Shown here piece by piece: positions 1 through 6,184 of a DNA stretch of 7,976 bases (positions within the stretch are counted from its first letter, which is position 1; every line of letters starts with the position of its first letter). Under the pieces are notes generated by a model, which searched no databases, was not told where the DNA came from, and worked only from the letters and a program-made list of their open reading frames with translations. Made by a program: the position numbers and the translations under genes. The stretch comes from Clostridia bacterium (GTDB lineage Bacteria; Bacillota_A; Clostridia; Christensenellales; Aristaeellaceae): the NCBI GenBank assembly GCA_017620455.1, contig JAFZQK010000038.1:1-7976 (forward strand), given 5' to 3'.

Positions 1-1401
1 CCCCATGCCTGCATCCGTCCCGTCTTGGTCAAGGAAGGCGCCAAGCTGCCCAAGGAATTCAACGGTGCGCCCAAGACCATCGGCAAGGAGCTGGCCGGCT
101 ATGAATACCGCATGCAGGTCAGCCCCCTGGACTGCACCGGCTGCGGCAACTGCGTGGAAGTGTGCCCCGCCAAGACGAAGGCCCTGGAAATGCAGCCCCT
201 GGATTCCCAGCGCAAGGAAGAAAAGAACTGGGAGTTCGCCATGAAGCTGCCCAAGCCCGACGTGAAGATCAACCCCGCCACCGTGAAGGGCAGCCAGTTC
301 CTGCAGCCGCTGTTTGAATTCTCCGGCGCCTGCGCGGGCTGCGGCGAGACGCCTTACGTAAAGCTGGTCACCCAGCTCTTCGGCGATCGGATGATCGTGG
401 CCAACGCCACGGGCTGCTCCTCCATCTACGGCGGCTCCGCCCCCACCTGCCCCTACACCGTGAACGAAAAGGGCCACGGCCCCGCCTGGGCCAACAGCCT
501 GTTCGAGGACAACGCCGAGTTCGGCTTCGGCATGAACCTGGCCACCGCCCAGCGCCGGGCCAAGCTGGCTGAAGTGATCACCGAGGTCACCGAAGTGGGC
601 AAGGACGAGGCCGTTGTGGCCGCCGCCAAGGAATGGCTGGCCAACAAGGACGACGCGGAAGGCTCCCGCGCCGCCGGCGACAAGCTGGTGGCCGCCCTGG
701 AAGCCCGCAAGGACAAGCAGGGCTGCGAACGCCGGGAATACATCCTGAACAACAAAGACCTGCTGACCAAGAAGTCCATCTGGATCTTCGGCGGCGACGG
801 CTGGGCCTATGACATCGGCTACGGCGGCGTGGACCACGTGCTGGCCCAGAATCAGGATGTGAACATCCTGGTGCTGGATACCGAAGTGTACTCCAACACC
901 GGCGGCCAGGCCTCCAAGTCCACCCCCACCGGCTCGGTTGCGAAGTTCGCCGCCGCCGGCAAGCGGACCAAGAAGAAGGATCTGGGCATGATGGCCATGA
1001 GCTACGGCTACGTGTACGTGGCCACCGTGGCCATGAGCGCCAACCCCGCCCAGCTGATCAAGGCCATGATCGAGGCCGAGAAGTATCACGGCCCGTCCCT
1101 GATCATCGCCTACGCGCCCTGCATCAACCACGGCATCAACATGAGCAAGGCCCAGGCTGAGATCCGCAAGGCGGTGGCCGCCGGCTACTGGCCGCTGTAC
1201 CGCTTCAATCCCGAGCTGGATCAGCCCCTCACCGTGGACAGCAAGGATCCCACCGAGAACTATCAGGACTTCATCCGCGGCGAGACCCGCTATCAGACGC
1301 TGCTGAAGATGTTCCCCGACGCAGCGGAGAAGCTCTTCGCCCAGAACGAAGAAGACGCCAAGGAACGCCTGGCCAAGTACAAGAAGATGGCCGGCAACTG
1401 A
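1..1401 (+). CDS. nifJ: Pyruvate:ferredoxin (flavodoxin) oxidoreductase, C-terminal part (5' end outside window)
   Basis: This enzyme oxidatively decarboxylates pyruvate with CoA to acetyl-CoA and CO2 and passes electrons to ferredoxin in the cytoplasm of anaerobes. The frame is open from base 1 (PHACIRPVLV...), so the gene starts upstream; the TTG at 25 is not a start. About 466 residues of a protein that is usually near 1,170-1,200 residues are visible. In order they show a 4Fe-4S ferredoxin motif CTGCGNCVEVCP (133-168), then the thiamine-diphosphate domain with CAGC (331-342), the third cluster cysteine in ATGCSS (415-417), the ThDP/Mg motif GGDGWAYDIGYGG starting near 790, YSNTGGQASKS, and the fourth cysteine in APCINHG (1120-1122). 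All four cysteines expected for the proximal cluster are therefore present. The protein ends KKMAGN and is followed 20 bases later by a terminator. Motif agreement is very strong. Pyruvate is the likely substrate because the single-chain architecture is that of pyruvate enzymes. Confidence 0.97.
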   Translation, partial: PHACIRPVLVKEGAKLPKEFNGAPKTIGKELAGYEYRMQVSPLDCTGCGNCVEVCPAKTKALEMQPLDSQRKEEKNWEFAMKLPKPDVKINPATVKGSQFLQPLFEFSGACAGCGETPYVKLVTQLFGDRMIVANATGCSSIYGGSAPTCPYTVNEKGHGPAWANSLFEDNAEFGFGMNLATAQRRAKLAEVITEVTEVGKDEAVVAAAKEWLANKDDAEGSRAAGDKLVAALEARKDKQGCERREYILNNKDLLTKKSIWIFGGDGWAYDIGYGGVDHVLAQNQDVNILVLDTEVYSNTGGQASKSTPTGSVAKFAAAGKRTKKKDLGMMAMSYGYVYVATVAMSANPAQLIKAMIEAEKYHGPSLIIAYAPCINHGINMSKAQAEIRKAVAAGYWPLYRFNPELDQPLTVDSKDPTENYQDFIRGETRYQTLLKMFPDAAEKLFAQNEEDAKERLAKYKKMAGN

Positions 1402-1421
1402 GCAATCCCTTAAAACCAAAG

Positions 1422-1459
1422 GGGCGCCGCAGCAATGCGGCGCCCTTGTTTTGTATTTT
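1422..1459. terminator. Bidirectional intrinsic terminator between convergent genes
   Basis: A perfect 9-bp inverted repeat, GGGCGCCGC (1422-1430) and GCGGCGCCC (1437-1445) with loop AGCAAT, is followed on the plus strand by TTGTTTTGTATTTT. On the minus strand the same hairpin is followed by TTTGGTTTT. It can therefore end both the oxidoreductase transcript and the convergent gerM-like transcript. The call rests on base pairing and T-rich tails seen directly. Confidence 0.85.
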
Positions 1460-1480
1460 GGGGAAAGAACAGCCGGGCCG

Positions 1481-2584
1481 TCAGTCGATCTCGATGACCC
1501 CGGGGTAATAGGTTTCGATTTCCGAGGCCTGGTTGACGAAGGTGCTCTTGGCCTCCTTGGGCGGCTCGAAGGGCTGGCCCTCCACGGTGATCTTCACCTG
1601 CTTCACCCCGGGAAACTGCCCGGCGGTGAACAGCACCGCCCGCAGGGCCTGCACCCCGCCCTCGCCCTGGGCGGCCTCCATGAACTGCTTGGTGAAATCC
1701 AGCGTCACGGTGCCGTCCTTCATTTTGACCCCCAGCAGCCCGCAGTCCCTGGGCACGGGGGCGGAAAGGCCGCTGTCCGCCCGGGGGCCCTTTACCCATT
1801 CCAGGATGGCGGTGGTCACGTCCGCGTCGGAAAACACCGTGCGGGTGACGGGCACCAGCATGCGCCCGGTTTCGGAGGGGAAATACAGCTGCACCGTATG
1901 CGCCCCCGCGTCCGCCAGGGTTTCCACGCTTTCCAGGTTCACGTTTTTCCCGGTGAAGACGCCGCTGACGTCGGTGCCGTGGGTGAGGCGGCTGCGCTTC
2001 TGGCCGTCGAACAGGAAGCTGACCTCCCGGACCGAATCAAATTCGCACAGGGTCTGGGCCACGGAGGACACCATGATGCCCTCCTGCTCGGCGGTCTGGC
2101 AGTTCAGCGCTTCCTTGGAAAGATCCACCCGCGCCTTCCCGTCGGCGATATCCAGATCGATCTTCGTGCCCTCGGGCACGGTGGTTTTGAGCCCCAGCCG
2201 GGCCGCCGCCAAATCGTTGGCGGAGGACGCCACCATCAGGTTCAGCGTGGCCTTGGCGATGCCGTCCGTCTTGTCCACCTGCCGGGTCACCGGCACCAGA
2301 TATCCCTCCCCGTCCTGGTAGTACACCACGGTGGGCTGGGTGTCCGCCGCGGTGAGGGGCACGGCGTCCGCAGCCGCCGCGGGCGGGATGCTGCTCACGT
2401 TTTCCCCGGCGGGGGCGCTCCGGTTCTGCCCCAGCGCCAGGGCCACCGTCAGCGCGCAGGCGCACAGCACCAGCAGCTTTTCCACGTCCTGCCGCTTCAG
2501 GCGCAGCTTCTTCAGCCCGCCGGCCGCCTTTTCCCGCCGTTTGGTCCTTTCCGCCGGTTTTTCAGCGTTCATATCTTTTTTCAT
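1481..2584 (-). CDS. gerM: GerM-like sporulation protein, N-terminal membrane anchor and two GerMN domains
   Basis: Encodes 367 residues, about the length of Bacillus subtilis GerM. The start at 2584 (MKKDMNAEK) is chosen because GAAGGAG lies 8 bases upstream; the longer open frame back to 2797 runs through the upstream terminator. Residues 1-35 are very basic and 36-52 form one hydrophobic segment. A lipobox is unlikely because Cys41 and Cys43 fall at the start of that segment, so a type II anchored protein facing outward or into the intermembrane space is inferred. A low-complexity Ala/Pro linker leads to two related GerMN repeats, about 86-200 and 230-340, both carrying VPVTR, an alternating strand with DLS or DFT, and an FPGV/FDSV-type end. 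Family knowledge: GerM is made in the mother cell and helps assemble the SpoIIQ-SpoIIIAH channel complex across the intermembrane space. A SigE/SigK-like promoter lies just upstream, fitting that role. Confidence 0.88.
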   Translation of the reverse strand: MKKDMNAEKPAERTKRREKAAGGLKKLRLKRQDVEKLLVLCACALTVALALGQNRSAPAGENVSSIPPAAAADAVPLTAADTQPTVVYYQDGEGYLVPVTRQVDKTDGIAKATLNLMVASSANDLAAARLGLKTTVPEGTKIDLDIADGKARVDLSKEALNCQTAEQEGIMVSSVAQTLCEFDSVREVSFLFDGQKRSRLTHGTDVSGVFTGKNVNLESVETLADAGAHTVQLYFPSETGRMLVPVTRTVFSDADVTTAILEWVKGPRADSGLSAPVPRDCGLLGVKMKDGTVTLDFTKQFMEAAQGEGGVQALRAVLFTAGQFPGVKQVKITVEGQPFEPPKEAKSTFVNQASEIETYYPGVIEID

Positions 2585-2615
2585 ATCGCACACTCCTTCA
2601 CCAAGTCCTCGGGCT

Positions 2616-2644
2616 ATGGTATGACCGCCCGGCGGCAAGTATGC
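2616..2644 (-). promoter_or_regulatory. Putative SigE (or SigK) sporulation promoter of the gerM-like gene
   Basis: Read on the minus strand: GCATACT (2644-2638), a spacer of exactly 14 bases, then CATACCAT (2623-2616). The recalled Bacillus SigE consensus is KMATATT-N14-CATACAnT, so 6 of 7 and 7 of 8 positions agree. CATACCATA also fits the SigK -10 pattern CATAnnnTA. Transcription would begin near 2609, leaving a leader of about 25 bases that contains the GAAGGAG site. GerM is a mother-cell protein, so the match makes biological sense. No competing SigA promoter was seen in this gap. Confidence 0.6.
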
Positions 2645-2676
2645 CCCGTCCGCCCGGGCCGCGGACGCCGGGCGGG

Positions 2677-2706
2677 CAAAACAAAAAAGGCGGCCTTGGA
2701 CCGCCT
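2677..2706 (-). terminator. Intrinsic terminator of the ytfI-ytfJ-dac-rluB-kinase operon
   Basis: On the minus strand AGGCGG (2706-2701) and CCGCCT (2693-2688) form a stem around TCCAAGG, followed at once by TTTTTTGTTTT. It lies 57 bases after the stop codon of the kinase-like gene and just ahead of the gerM-like promoter region, so it separates the two transcription units. A further GC-rich inverted repeat, CGCCCGG (2651-2657) and CCGGGCG (2668-2674), follows without a T tract; its role is unknown. Confidence 0.8.
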
Positions 2707-2763
2707 CGGTTTTCATGCCCTTGGATGAGGAACGGCGGGGCGTCCCGCCCGCCCGTTTGGATT

Positions 2764-3273
2764 TCAGAACAGAGCCTTCAGGATGGCGTCCGCGCATTCC
2801 TCCGGGGAATGCGTCCCCGTATCCACCCGCAGGCTGTAGCGGATATCCTTCGCCATCAGCGCGGCCTGCTCCTCCGACTGGCTTTCATACCGGTCGCCCC
2901 GGGCAAGATTGCGCTGCCGGCAGATCTCCAGCGGGCAATATACCTCCACCACGTCCAGGGGATTATCGCGCAGGATGCCGCACAGTCGGGCGTAATGGGG
3001 CGAAACGCCTTCCCGCTCCACCAGGATCCCGTCGATGAGCACGTTCTTCCCCAGATCGGAAAACAGCTTGGCGGTATGGTACATCATCAGGATCGCTTCG
3101 CCCAGATATTTCCAGTAATCCTCCCGCAGGTATTCTTCCCCGATCATCTGCTCGAACAGATCGTTGGCCACCACGTAGAAAAATACGTCCCTGCGGGCCT
3201 GCAGCGCCTCCACGATGGACGTTTTTCCGGCGCTGGTGACGCCGTTGAGAAAGATGACGCGGCCCTTTTCCAT
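2764..3273 (-). CDS. Chloramphenicol phosphotransferase-like P-loop kinase
   Basis: Encodes 169 residues, close to the 178 of the Streptomyces venezuelae enzyme that phosphorylates the 3'-hydroxyl of chloramphenicol. Visible features are RVIFLNG followed by the P-loop GVTSAGKT (residues 11-18), Asp38 in VVANDLFEQM at the place of the proposed catalytic aspartate of the family, and the C-terminal block LARGDR ... DTGTHSPEEC (123-160) typical of this family. Start choice: the AAGGAG site is only 1 base from the ATG at 3282 but 10 bases from the ATG at 3273, so 3273 (MEKGRV) is preferred; the difference is three residues. It begins 35 bases after rluB ends and is the last gene before the terminator. 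The fold assignment is strong, but the substrate is not shown. Chromosomal members occur without any drug-resistance role, so resistance should not be assumed; another small-molecule or nucleotide kinase activity is equally possible. Confidence 0.82.
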   Translation of the reverse strand: MEKGRVIFLNGVTSAGKTSIVEALQARRDVFFYVVANDLFEQMIGEEYLREDYWKYLGEAILMMYHTAKLFSDLGKNVLIDGILVEREGVSPHYARLCGILRDNPLDVVEVYCPLEICRQRNLARGDRYESQSEEQAALMAKDIRYSLRVDTGTHSPEECADAILKALF

Positions 3274-3308
3274 CTGCTTCATTCTCCTTTTGCGCGCCGG
3301 TTTTTCCT

Positions 3309-4016
3309 TTACAGGTAAGCCGCCAGCTTCCGCCTTTCCTCCTCCGTCAGCTCCCGCCATTCGCCCCGGCGCAGATCCCCCAATTCCAGGGGGCCGAAGC
3401 GCACCCGGCGCAGCTGCAGCACCTGATGGCCCGTTTCCTCGAACATGCGGCGCACCTGGCGGTTCCGCCCCTCGTGGATGGTCACCAGCACCTGGGAAGC
3501 GAAAGTTTCCTGCCGAATGAGCCGCGCCTTGGCCGGGGCGGTCTTATGATCGTCCAGCATCATGCCCCGGCGGAGGGCCTGCATTTCCTCCGGCGTCACC
3601 GCGCCCGTCACCCGGGCCAGATAGGTCTTATCCACCTGATGGGAGGGATGCAGCAGCCGTTCGGTGAGCGCGCCGTCGTTGGTCAGCAGCAGCAGGCCCT
3701 CGCTGTCGTAATCCAGCCGCCCCACGGGATAGAGCCGCACGGGATAATCCCGGAAATGATCCAGCACGCAGGCGCGGCCCTCCGGGTCGCTGACGGTGGT
3801 CACTTCCCCGGCGGGCTTGTGATAGATCACGTATCTTTTTTCTTCCTCCGGGCGGATCACCTGCCCGTCCAGGCGCACGGTATCCCCGTCCTCCACCTGG
3901 ACGCCCATTTCGGTGATCACCTTTCCGTTCACGCTGACCCGGCCCTCCGCGATCATCTTTTCCGCCGTCCGGCGGCTGGCGACCCCGCAGGAGGCCATGT
4001 ATTTCTGCAATCGCAT
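3309..4016 (-). CDS. rluB: Ribosomal large subunit pseudouridine synthase B family (RluB/RsuA)
   Basis: Encodes 235 residues, a normal length for Bacillota RluB. The enzyme converts a specific uridine of 23S rRNA to pseudouridine. An S4 RNA-binding domain occupies about residues 2-48 (MRLQKYMASCGVASRR and EGRVSVNG). The catalytic motif GRLDYDSEGLLLLTNDG gives Asp102 as the nucleophile. Later family blocks are VDKTYLARV, the HEGRNRQVRRMFE segment at 181-193, and LRRVRFGPLELG. The start at 4016 has AAGGAG 7 bases upstream. It lies between the dac gene and the kinase-like gene on the same strand. In B. subtilis rluB also sits downstream of dacB-spmA-spmB in a sporulation-linked cluster, which supports the assignment, though spmAB are missing here. 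RsuA/RluE/RluF are related alternatives; RluB is most likely from context. Confidence 0.93.
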   Translation of the reverse strand: MRLQKYMASCGVASRRTAEKMIAEGRVSVNGKVITEMGVQVEDGDTVRLDGQVIRPEEEKRYVIYHKPAGEVTTVSDPEGRACVLDHFRDYPVRLYPVGRLDYDSEGLLLLTNDGALTERLLHPSHQVDKTYLARVTGAVTPEEMQALRRGMMLDDHKTAPAKARLIRQETFASQVLVTIHEGRNRQVRRMFEETGHQVLQLRRVRFGPLELGDLRRGEWRELTEEERRKLAAYL

Positions 4017-4102
4017 GCGTATTCTCCTTGCGTCACGTTTTCTTCAGTTCCCACAGCCACAGCATCAGCCCCGCCCCGGCCCACAGCCACAGGAGAACCG
4101 GA
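4017..4102 (-). other. dac-rluB gap: open hydrophobic reading frame and 13-bp direct repeat
   Basis: The 86-base gap is not featureless. In the frame one base ahead of dac, reading continues without a stop from inside the dac 3' end to TGA at 4035-4033. Codons 4104-4036 give DPVLLWLWAGAGLMLWLWE followed by LKKT, a 16-residue tryptophan-rich hydrophobic segment and a short basic tail, like a C-terminal membrane anchor. The sequence CCCACAGCCACAG occurs at 4050-4062 and 4080-4092 and encodes the two Leu-Trp-Leu-Trp blocks. The frame has no suitable start codon and ribosome site of its own. It may be a lost or frameshifted tail of the carboxypeptidase, or chance. Confidence 0.4.
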
Positions 4103-5206
4103 TCAGACGCCGGCGCTCCAGAGGGCGAGGATGCGCCGAAGCCGGGATCGAAAGGTGTTTTCCTCCACCGTTTCTCCGGCCACCAGCGGCACGGTGACGA
4201 CGGCTTCCCCGCCGTCCCAAAGGGACGCGGCGCCGATCACGTCTCCCTTGCGCACGCCGGCGTCCAATGCGTCGGGCAGGTCGATTTCCAGGTCCGGCCA
4301 GGCGTTCACGCTCACCGGCGCGGCCACGTCCCCCGCGGCCACCGCCCGGACGTACGGCGCCGTGCCGCCCCGGACGGGCAGCCGGCGCACCGTTTCCCCG
4401 GCGCTGTACAGCGTCACCATCTGCCAATGCTGAAACCCTTCGTCCAGGATCCTCTCCGCCGCGTCGAACCAGTCCGGGCAGTTCAGCACCGCGCCGATCA
4501 GGCGCAGCCCGTCCCTTTCCGCGGCGAACACCAGGCACCGCCCCGCCGCTTTCGTGTAGCCCGTTTTCACGCCCACCGCGCCGGGATAAGAGGAAAGCAG
4601 CCGGTTTTTGTTGGTCAGCACTCGGGGATAATCGTGGCCCGCCCAGGGGATCTCGGCCCGCCGGGTGGATACGATTTCCCGGAACGCGGGGAGGCGCATG
4701 GCCTCCCGGGCGATCAGGGCCAGGTCCCAGGCGGTGGTGTGGTGGCCCTCCGCGGGCAGGCCGTGGGGCGTGAGAAACACGGTGTTTTCGCAGCCGATCT
4801 CCGCCGCCCGGGCGGTCATCATCCGGCAGAATTCCTCCTGGGTGCCGCCGATATGCCCGGCGATGGCGGCCGCCGCGTCGTTGCCGCTGGCCAGCATCAG
4901 CCCCAGGAGCATGTCTCCCAGGGACAGCGTTTCGCCCTGGGCAAGATAAATGCTGGTGCCCGGCACCCCGAAGGCGTCGGGCCCGGCGGTGACGGCGTCC
5001 TGCAAGTCCCCGTTTTCCAGGGCCAGCAGCGCCGTCATGATTTTCGTGGTGGACGCCATGGGCAGCGCCTCGTGGGCGTTGTGCTCGTACAGCACCCGCC
5101 CGGTGTCCGCTTCGATCAGGACTGCGCTCCGGGCGCTCTCCCCCCGGGCACATCCATTATACAGGAGAAGCGCGCAGAAAAAAAGCCCCGCCAGGATTCT
5201 TTTCAT
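4103..5206 (-). CDS. dacF: DacF-type D-alanyl-D-alanine carboxypeptidase (penicillin-binding protein, S11 family)
   Basis: Encodes 367 residues. It trims the terminal D-Ala from peptidoglycan pentapeptides outside the membrane; sporulation members adjust cross-linking of spore cortex. The start at 5206 overlaps the ytfJ stop by ATGA. Residues 1-19 form a signal peptide (MKRILAGLFFCALLLYNGC); YNGC is a poor lipobox, so simple secretion and lipidation remain open. All three active-site motifs are present: STTK (Ser52-Lys55), SGN (107-109) and KTG (214-216). NTVFLTPHGL and TNKNRLLSSYPG are typical S11 blocks. The C-terminal beta domain follows, and the protein ends in an amphipathic stretch, RSRLRRILALW, as in other DacF proteins. 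Position after ytfJ suggests a sporulation role; DacB is the other candidate name. An open hydrophobic frame directly downstream raises the possibility of a longer product. Confidence 0.9.
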   Translation of the reverse strand: MKRILAGLFFCALLLYNGCARGESARSAVLIEADTGRVLYEHNAHEALPMASTTKIMTALLALENGDLQDAVTAGPDAFGVPGTSIYLAQGETLSLGDMLLGLMLASGNDAAAAIAGHIGGTQEEFCRMMTARAAEIGCENTVFLTPHGLPAEGHHTTAWDLALIAREAMRLPAFREIVSTRRAEIPWAGHDYPRVLTNKNRLLSSYPGAVGVKTGYTKAAGRCLVFAAERDGLRLIGAVLNCPDWFDAAERILDEGFQHWQMVTLYSAGETVRRLPVRGGTAPYVRAVAAGDVAAPVSVNAWPDLEIDLPDALDAGVRKGDVIGAASLWDGGEAVVTVPLVAGETVEENTFRSRLRRILALWSAGV

Positions 5207-5595
5207 TCCCCGTCCTCCGCCCCGCGTTTTTTCCGGTTCTGCAGCAGCGAACTGAGATCCTCCAGCAGCTGGGGCGCGCAGTTCAGCGCCCGTTCCCAGG
5301 CGGTCAGATCCTGGGCGGGGAGAACGCGCACCCCCTCCCGGCCCACCACCAGGAACCCCACCGGCTGCACCGACACCCCCGCCCCGCTCCCCCCGGCAAA
5401 GGGCTTTTCCGCCCCGGCGGGCGCATCGGCGTACTCCCCGCCGCCGGAAACGAACCCGAAGCTGACCCGGGACAGGGGAATGACGGTGGACCCGTCCCGG
5501 GCGTCGATGGGATCGCCCACCACGGTGTTTACGTCCACCATGCCGCGGATGTTCTCCAATGTGGACTGCATCAGTTCGCCGATGGGATGGTTCAT
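5203..5595 (-). CDS. ytfJ: YtfJ/GerW family sporulation protein
   Basis: Encodes 130 residues, slightly shorter than usual for this family. The N-terminal block HPIGELMQSTLENIRGMVDV (3-22) followed by VNTVVGDPI and the central VIPLSRVSFGFVSGGGEY are the family hallmarks. A Gly-rich stretch with GGSGAGVSVQPVGFLVV (68-84) follows, and the C-terminus is charged. No signal peptide or membrane segment is seen. AAGGAGG lies 7 bases before the ATG at 5595. That ATG overlaps the stop of the preceding DUF2953 gene, and the ytfJ stop overlaps the dac start, so all three are probably made from one message. In B. subtilis YtfJ is a spore protein implicated in germination; its molecular activity is not known to me. 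The neighbour pair ytfI-ytfJ is conserved in Bacillota, which makes this call firm. Confidence 0.93.
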   Translation of the reverse strand: MNHPIGELMQSTLENIRGMVDVNTVVGDPIDARDGSTVIPLSRVSFGFVSGGGEYADAPAGAEKPFAGGSGAGVSVQPVGFLVVGREGVRVLPAQDLTAWERALNCAPQLLEDLSSLLQNRKKRGAEDGE

Positions 5596-6050
5596 GCCGT
5601 CGCCTCCTTTTTCCGCCGCGCCTTCCGGGCAAACCGCCCCGCCAGCGCCGCCGCCAGTAGGATGCCCAGCCGGGCGTCCAGTATGCACTCGGCCCGCAGG
5701 GCCCCCGTTTCCCCGAACCCGGGATCGCACCGGATGCCCGCCCGGGGAACCAGGCCCGCCACCCCCCGCACAAAGCCCGTGATCAGCGCCGCCCGGGCCG
5801 CGTCGCCCCCCACCCGGACGCGGATCTCCAGGCGACGGACGGTGACGTGCTTAAGAATCGCCCGCAGCGCCGGCAGCCCGCCCCGCAGGCCGCCGATCCC
5901 GCCGGCGAGGGGCTTTTTCCCCGGCGGCAGGCGCACCCCCCAAACCCGCAGGCAGACGCGCGGCGGACCCGCCCCGGGATACTGAACGCGGGCCGACAGC
6001 CGAAGCGGCGTAATGCCGATCACATACAGCACGATCAAAACCAGCGCCAT
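5592..6050 (-). CDS. ytfI: DUF2953 domain protein (YtfI-like)
   Basis: Encodes 152 residues from the ATG at 6050, shorter than the roughly 220 residues of many YtfI proteins. This start is chosen because GGGAGG lies 7 bases upstream; the ATG at 6095 (MKKRANG) has only a poorly placed GGGGA next to it. Residues 2-14 are hydrophobic (ALVLIVLYVIGIT), giving an N-terminal membrane anchor, and a second apolar stretch lies at about 124-138 before a basic tail RFARKARRKK. The block VRVGGDAARAALITGFVRG (78-96) matches the conserved GxGDAAxTAxxxG segment of DUF2953. ATGA overlap with ytfJ, which in B. subtilis also follows ytfI, strongly supports the identity. Function is unknown; linkage to ytfJ and a carboxypeptidase suggests a sporulation role. 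The very GC-rich sequence has reduced Lys/Asn content relative to low-GC relatives. Confidence 0.8.
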   Translation of the reverse strand: MALVLIVLYVIGITPLRLSARVQYPGAGPPRVCLRVWGVRLPPGKKPLAGGIGGLRGGLPALRAILKHVTVRRLEIRVRVGGDAARAALITGFVRGVAGLVPRAGIRCDPGFGETGALRAECILDARLGILLAAALAGRFARKARRKKEATA

Positions 6051-6111
6051 TCTGCTTCCTCCCGCCCCAGTTTTCCCATTTGCGCGTTTCTTCATTCCCC
6101 GACGGCGCCCG

Positions 6112-6140
6112 TCTGTATTTCCGCTGTACAGGTAAAATTG
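6112..6140 (-). promoter_or_regulatory. Weak candidate sporulation promoter for the ytfI-ytfJ-dac operon
   Basis: On the minus strand CAATTTT (6140-6134), 14 bases, then AATACAGA (6119-6112). Compared with the recalled SigE pattern KMATATT-N14-CATACAnT this agrees at 5 of 7 and 6 of 8 positions. It lies 62 bases before the ytfI start and nearly abuts the divergent SigA promoter. The match is imperfect; it is the best candidate I saw in the gap rather than a firm call. Confidence 0.25.
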
Positions 6141-6144
6141 GCGC

Positions 6145-6173
6145 TTGACAGAAAAAACAACCGATGATACACT
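6145..6173 (+). promoter_or_regulatory. SigA promoter of the T-box leader and acyl-CoA synthetase gene
   Basis: TTGACA (6145-6150) is a perfect -35 box. A 17-base spacer leads to TACACT (6168-6173), a good -10 box. The site is AT-rich in a very GC-rich neighbourhood. Transcription would start near 6180, giving a leader of about 340 bases before the ATG at 6524. Confidence 0.9.
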
Positions 6174-6184
6174 ACACATAATTC

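Noticed and set aside
25..27. TTG as start of the oxidoreductase
   Set aside because: The frame stays open to base 1 and the upstream residues PHACIRPV match the interior of the enzyme, so the gene is cut by the window edge.
2440..2476. Lipobox in the GerM-like protein
   Set aside because: The cysteines (residues 41 and 43) lie at the beginning of the hydrophobic segment after 35 residues, not at its C-terminal end, so signal peptidase II cleavage is unlikely.
2651..2674. Second terminator or operator at the CGCCCGG/CCGGGCG inverted repeat
   Set aside because: No T tract follows and no known operator is recognised; it may simply reflect GC-rich composition.
1451..2728. Long plus-strand open frame of 425 codons opposite the gerM-like gene
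   Set aside because: It is rich in His, Gly, Pro and Arg with no recognisable domain, as expected of antisense frames in GC-rich DNA; the minus strand encodes two clear GerMN domains with a ribosome site.
4028..5782. Plus-strand open frame of 584 codons opposite dac, ytfJ and ytfI
   Set aside because: Low-complexity Arg/Pro/His composition and no domain; the opposite strand holds three genes with active-site or family motifs and overlapping starts.
6051..6095. Start of the DUF2953 gene at the ATG at 6095
   Set aside because: Only GGGGA directly next to the ATG is present, whereas the ATG at 6050 has GGGAGG at 7 bases and is followed at once by the hydrophobic segment.
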